NCBI GenBank assembly: GCA_947034885.2
Contig: OX344751.2
Coordinates: 13,826,001-13,890,000 of the forward strand
Origin: Thuidium tamariscinum
Taxonomy: Eukaryota > Streptophyta > Bryopsida > Hypnales > Thuidiaceae
Direction of reading: 5' to 3'
Length of the DNA stretch: 64,000 nt
This document shows positions 61,092 through 64,000 of this stretch, piece by piece. Numbering within the stretch: the stretch's first letter is position 1; each line of letters begins with the position of its first letter. The notes below the pieces were generated by a model. That model ran no database searches, was not told the DNA's origin, and worked only from the letters and a program-made list of their open reading frames with translations. The position numbers and the translations under genes are program-made.

Positions 61092-61494
61092 TAAGGTAGA
61101 ACCACCTATAACCAATTGGCCCCCTATAGCCAACCTAATGATGGACATATTTCCAACCAAGGCTAGAATGAGTTTTTTTTCTCATTTTTAAAGTTGGGAC
61201 TAAAAGTTCATGGCACATGTTCCAAAGTAGTGTGCAAAAAGTAGAAAAGAGTGAGTAAAAATGTATTTTTTTGCGTGATCGAAATTAGAAGACTCCATAG
61301 ATTGGCATTTGGTCAAGCACACTTTATGCCTTCCAAAATTCATAGTAATTTCAATTCATGTGATAAAATTACCAAAGTTTTTTCAATCCCCATCATTTTT
61401 ATCTTTACACCTTTGAAAATATTTGTTTTACTTTGCACTACACTAGATCATGCTAAAATACCTTAAATGATTGGTTACAGGTGGTTCTACCTTA
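61092..61494. mobile_element. TA-flanked MITE with 25-bp ends
   Basis: TAAGGTAGAACCACCTATAA at the left is matched inverted at the right (TTACAGGTGGTTCTACCTTA) with one mismatch over about 25 bases. Read as TA duplication plus AGGTAGAACC ends, it resembles the 38.1 and 47.9 kb elements at the first six or seven bases. Confidence 0.6.
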
Positions 61495-61504
61495 ACTATA
61501 GCCT

Positions 61505-61830
61505 CAAATGACGGACCTATAACTCCTGATTGTAAACCTCAATGCCCACCATTTTGTTTGTTGCCAATTTAAAATGAAGTAGATATGTATGAAATTTTTT
61601 ATATTTAGTTTTCAAAGATGAAACTACATGTTTTCTTTACTTCACAACATTCTTAGATTCTTTTGAGGAAAACTGATTTTTATGAGAATTTTTGAAGAAA
61701 AAGTGAAGAAAAATCCTTTCTAATAGAAAAGTATTTCCCAAAATCTGAAAATTTCACCATGGGTGTACATTATAAGGACAAACATTATGGTATAAACTCA
61801 AATCCCGTACCCTTTTGTAATTAGAATGTA
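61505..61830 (+). repeat. third partial copy of the 57.3-59.5 kb family
   Basis: It is collinear with 58065-58385: ACCTATAAC, CAATGCCCA, GATGAAACTACATG, TTTATGAGAATTT, GAAAATTTCACCATGG, TGTACATTATA and AAACTCAAATCCC in the same order. Confidence 0.7.
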
Positions 61831-62949
61831 ACAAATATAAAAATGCAATTCATATTTAATTTTAATTCATATTCATTTTTAATTTTAATTTTAATTTAAT
61901 TTATAATCAATTTATAACTTTGTATTCCTCATTTTTATTTATTTATGGTCAAAACATTATAGATTATTCTAATATAAATTGATATAATTTTATTTCTACT
62001 TTTAACTTTGCAGAATCACAATAGTTTGATTTTTCCACAGAAACTATTGAAAAAAATAGAAAAGAAAGGATATGCATTCCTCTACTAGCAATAAATTTAG
62101 AAATTCTATTTATCTATTAAATAAATGGATAAATTTGCTTTGATAGTTGTATTTATGAATTTGACTTCCAAATCTTTGTTGTTGTTGTTTTAGGTGTTTA
62201 AAATAAAACAACCAATTGAAAAATTTTCATACTAATCTCCCTTTCGGATAAAAGTGCACAAATGGGAACCACCAAAGCCATTGAAAGGGATCCTTTTGGA
62301 GGTCCTTTTGAAATTTTTATGGAATGTTTTAGTCAAAACTTCATCAATTTCATCAATATTAGTTGTAAAATTTATTCAAAGTTGTCAACAATGACAAATT
62401 CTATTCAAAACATCATTAGTCTTAATAGAAAAGTTCCTAAATTTTCTATTTTAAAACTCAACAAAGGACTAAAAAGCATTGGTTACAATGGATTTTTTGT
62501 ATTTAATTAGTATAAATTATAAAATGATGACATTATAGAGTGTGTAATAATAGAAAATCACATTATAACATTAAAGAAGCAAGAGTCATATTTATTTTAG
62601 TGAATTCTAACAAAGTTTGACCTACACAATCAAAATGGTTCAAAAAAAGCAATGGTTATGGCTCAAGTGGTTCCTATTAGTGTGTTTTTACCCTTTCTTC
62701 TTGTACTTCTTGACAAAATTTCAAGTCATTTGGGTTGTTTTTGCTATTTTTATTTATTAACATTCATTTTTTACAATAAAAATTATAACAATTACAACTT
62801 TTCATGAAACAAATTAAAATTTTTCACAATGATATAAAATTCATAGTTTCAAGTATTTAAAATGTAAGATTTTTGTTTGAAGACAATTTTAAAGGCTAAA
62901 TTTAACTTGGACTAGAAGTTTGACCATTTCAAAATGAATCAAGTCTTTT
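61831..62949. other. gene-free AT-rich stretch
   Basis: Extremely AT-rich with TTTAATTTTAATT-type simple sequence at 61855-61915. A frame at 62262-62510 has no recognisable motif. Confidence 0.45.
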
Positions 62950-63118
62950 CACTACAAGAAAATGGAAGTAAAAATGACTTGTCCACAATGACTGCATTGA
63001 CAACAATGATTGCGAAATAGTCATTTGTAGTCATTTGTAGTCATTGTTGTCGGTGTAGTCATTGTTGTCGGTGCAGTAATTGTGGACAAGTCATTTATGC
63101 CTCCATTTTCTTGTAGTG
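62950..63118. mobile_element. CACTA MITE, 169 bp, TSD TTT
   Basis: Ends CACTACAAGAAAATGGA and TCCATTTTCTTGTAGTG are perfectly inverted, flanked by TTT (62947-62949, 63119-63121). The interior holds GACTTGTCCACAATGACTGC paired with a similar inverted block and a short tandem of GTCATTTGTA / GTCATTGTTGTCGGTG units. Confidence 0.85.
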
Positions 63119-63126
63119 TTTTTTGT

Positions 63127-63391
63127 AGGACGCTAACTTCGTCTCACAAAGTCGGCCTAGCGGGCTGGATTTACCTCAGGGGTAAACATTGAAATTTTTT
63201 ATTTTTTGCAAACTTTTATTTTTTCAAATTCTGAATTCATATTTGGAATCAAGGACCCCAAATTAGCTAGGAAGGGCCGTTAACATACCCAAAAACATGG
63301 CACAAAACTAGGGGGCTTTTTCATTTTTATCCTGAGTAACTCGAGTTTTATCTTGCTCGTCCCACTTTGTGGGAAGAAGTTAGCGTCATGC
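63127..63391. mobile_element. MULE-like MITE with 9-11 bp target duplication
   Basis: A 265-bp element with ends sharing GACGCTAACTTC-TC-CACAAAGT in inverted orientation (63129-63152 and about 63363-63387). Both sides carry GTGTTTTTTGT (63116-63126, 63392-63402). A 9-11 bp duplication fits Mutator-like elements. The left duplication overlaps the last bases of the CACTA MITE, so this element inserted at its edge. Confidence 0.65.
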
Positions 63392-63402
63392 GTGTTTTTT
63401 GT

Positions 63403-64000
63403 GGTATACACAATCTTAAAGATCATTGAATAAATTTGGAGCAAAAAAAAATACACACCTAGGTTAGCTTGGTGTCATTGTTATTGTAAAAGATGTGTTT
63501 TAAAGTGATTCATTAGCCAATTGCATTACAGGTTAGTCAATACATTAGAGGAAATTTCAACATTCCAAAAGGTTGTTAAGAGTGAAATTTCAACCCCCCA
63601 TCATGCAAGTATAGAATTAATTTTTTTTTAATGATTTAAAAAATGATTAAAAAATTAGTCAATCTAATGAAGCATTGACATGGCTAAATGTCAACCACCT
63701 CAATATTGTACTTCATTTCTAAGAAACAATTTATTTTTTCCCTATTTGCACCAGAGGGATTCAAAACTCAAGGCCTTTTGAAGAGCTGAAATTTTCCCTA
63801 ATAATACCATGCTTGTTATGCAGAACCCATCAAAGAGGATATTCAAATATTTTCGGATGAAATTGATGAACCGCATGATTTAAATTACTTAGAATAAAAA
63901 AGAATTTTCTTGATTCATCAACATAACATCATTACTTTGGAGATTGCAATACTTTTGGAAGATTTGTAATAAAAAATTATAAACCAAAGGTTAATTTGGG
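63403..64000. other. no gene seen to the window end
   Basis: AT-rich sequence with no delimited feature. Confidence 0.45.

Noticed and set aside
62262..62510. 82-codon frame near the right end
   Set aside because: Low complexity, Asn/Ile/Phe/Lys-rich as expected from AT-rich DNA; no motif.

Overview
This is nuclear DNA of a land plant. The evidence is a spliced AUX/LAX-type auxin influx carrier gene, a three-exon plant-type metallothionein gene, and a large AT-rich, CpG-poor background full of small non-autonomous DNA transposons. The lineage is not certain. The carrier is clearly AUX/LAX but diverged from the angiosperm consensus, and the metallothionein joins an unusual Cys-rich N-terminus to a type-3-like C-terminus. 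I lean weakly towards a seedless plant (bryophyte, lycophyte or fern). No tRNA, rRNA, CRISPR, viral or bacterial feature was seen.

Layout. 1-12.6 kb is repeat-rich intergenic DNA; it holds a 0.9 kb element flanked by TTAA (3404-4326), a 2 kb element with an 8-bp target duplication (5175-7203) and another element nested inside that. 12.6-23.3 kb is a gene island, richer in CpG and almost free of recognisable transposons. It holds a 70-residue membrane protein gene (+ strand, 13.7 kb), the eight-exon AUX/LAX gene (- strand, 15.6-21.2 kb, convergent with it) and a protein-like small ORF (22.7 kb, - strand). 23-43 kb is repeats: TTAA elements, a cluster of four hAT-type MITEs with 8-bp duplications, TA-flanked MITEs and dispersed retroposon-like copies. 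43.3-45.7 kb is a second small gene island with the metallothionein. 46-64 kb is again repeats: five elements of the 'CATAAGAGG', CACTA and 'GGGTGA' types with clear boundaries, two very large inverted repeats (57.3-59.5 and 59.8-60.9 kb) and a MULE-like element beside a CACTA MITE.

The genes do not form an operon or an evident pathway: one moves auxin, one binds metal, one is an unassigned membrane protein. The most interesting content is the transposon archaeology. Many elements can be delimited to the base by terminal inverted repeats plus target-site duplications, and three CACTA insertions have paralogous empty sites in this same window. The TTAA/CCC...GGG family has the hallmarks of piggyBac, a superfamily not usually associated with plants. 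All boundaries were read by eye; none was checked by a search.
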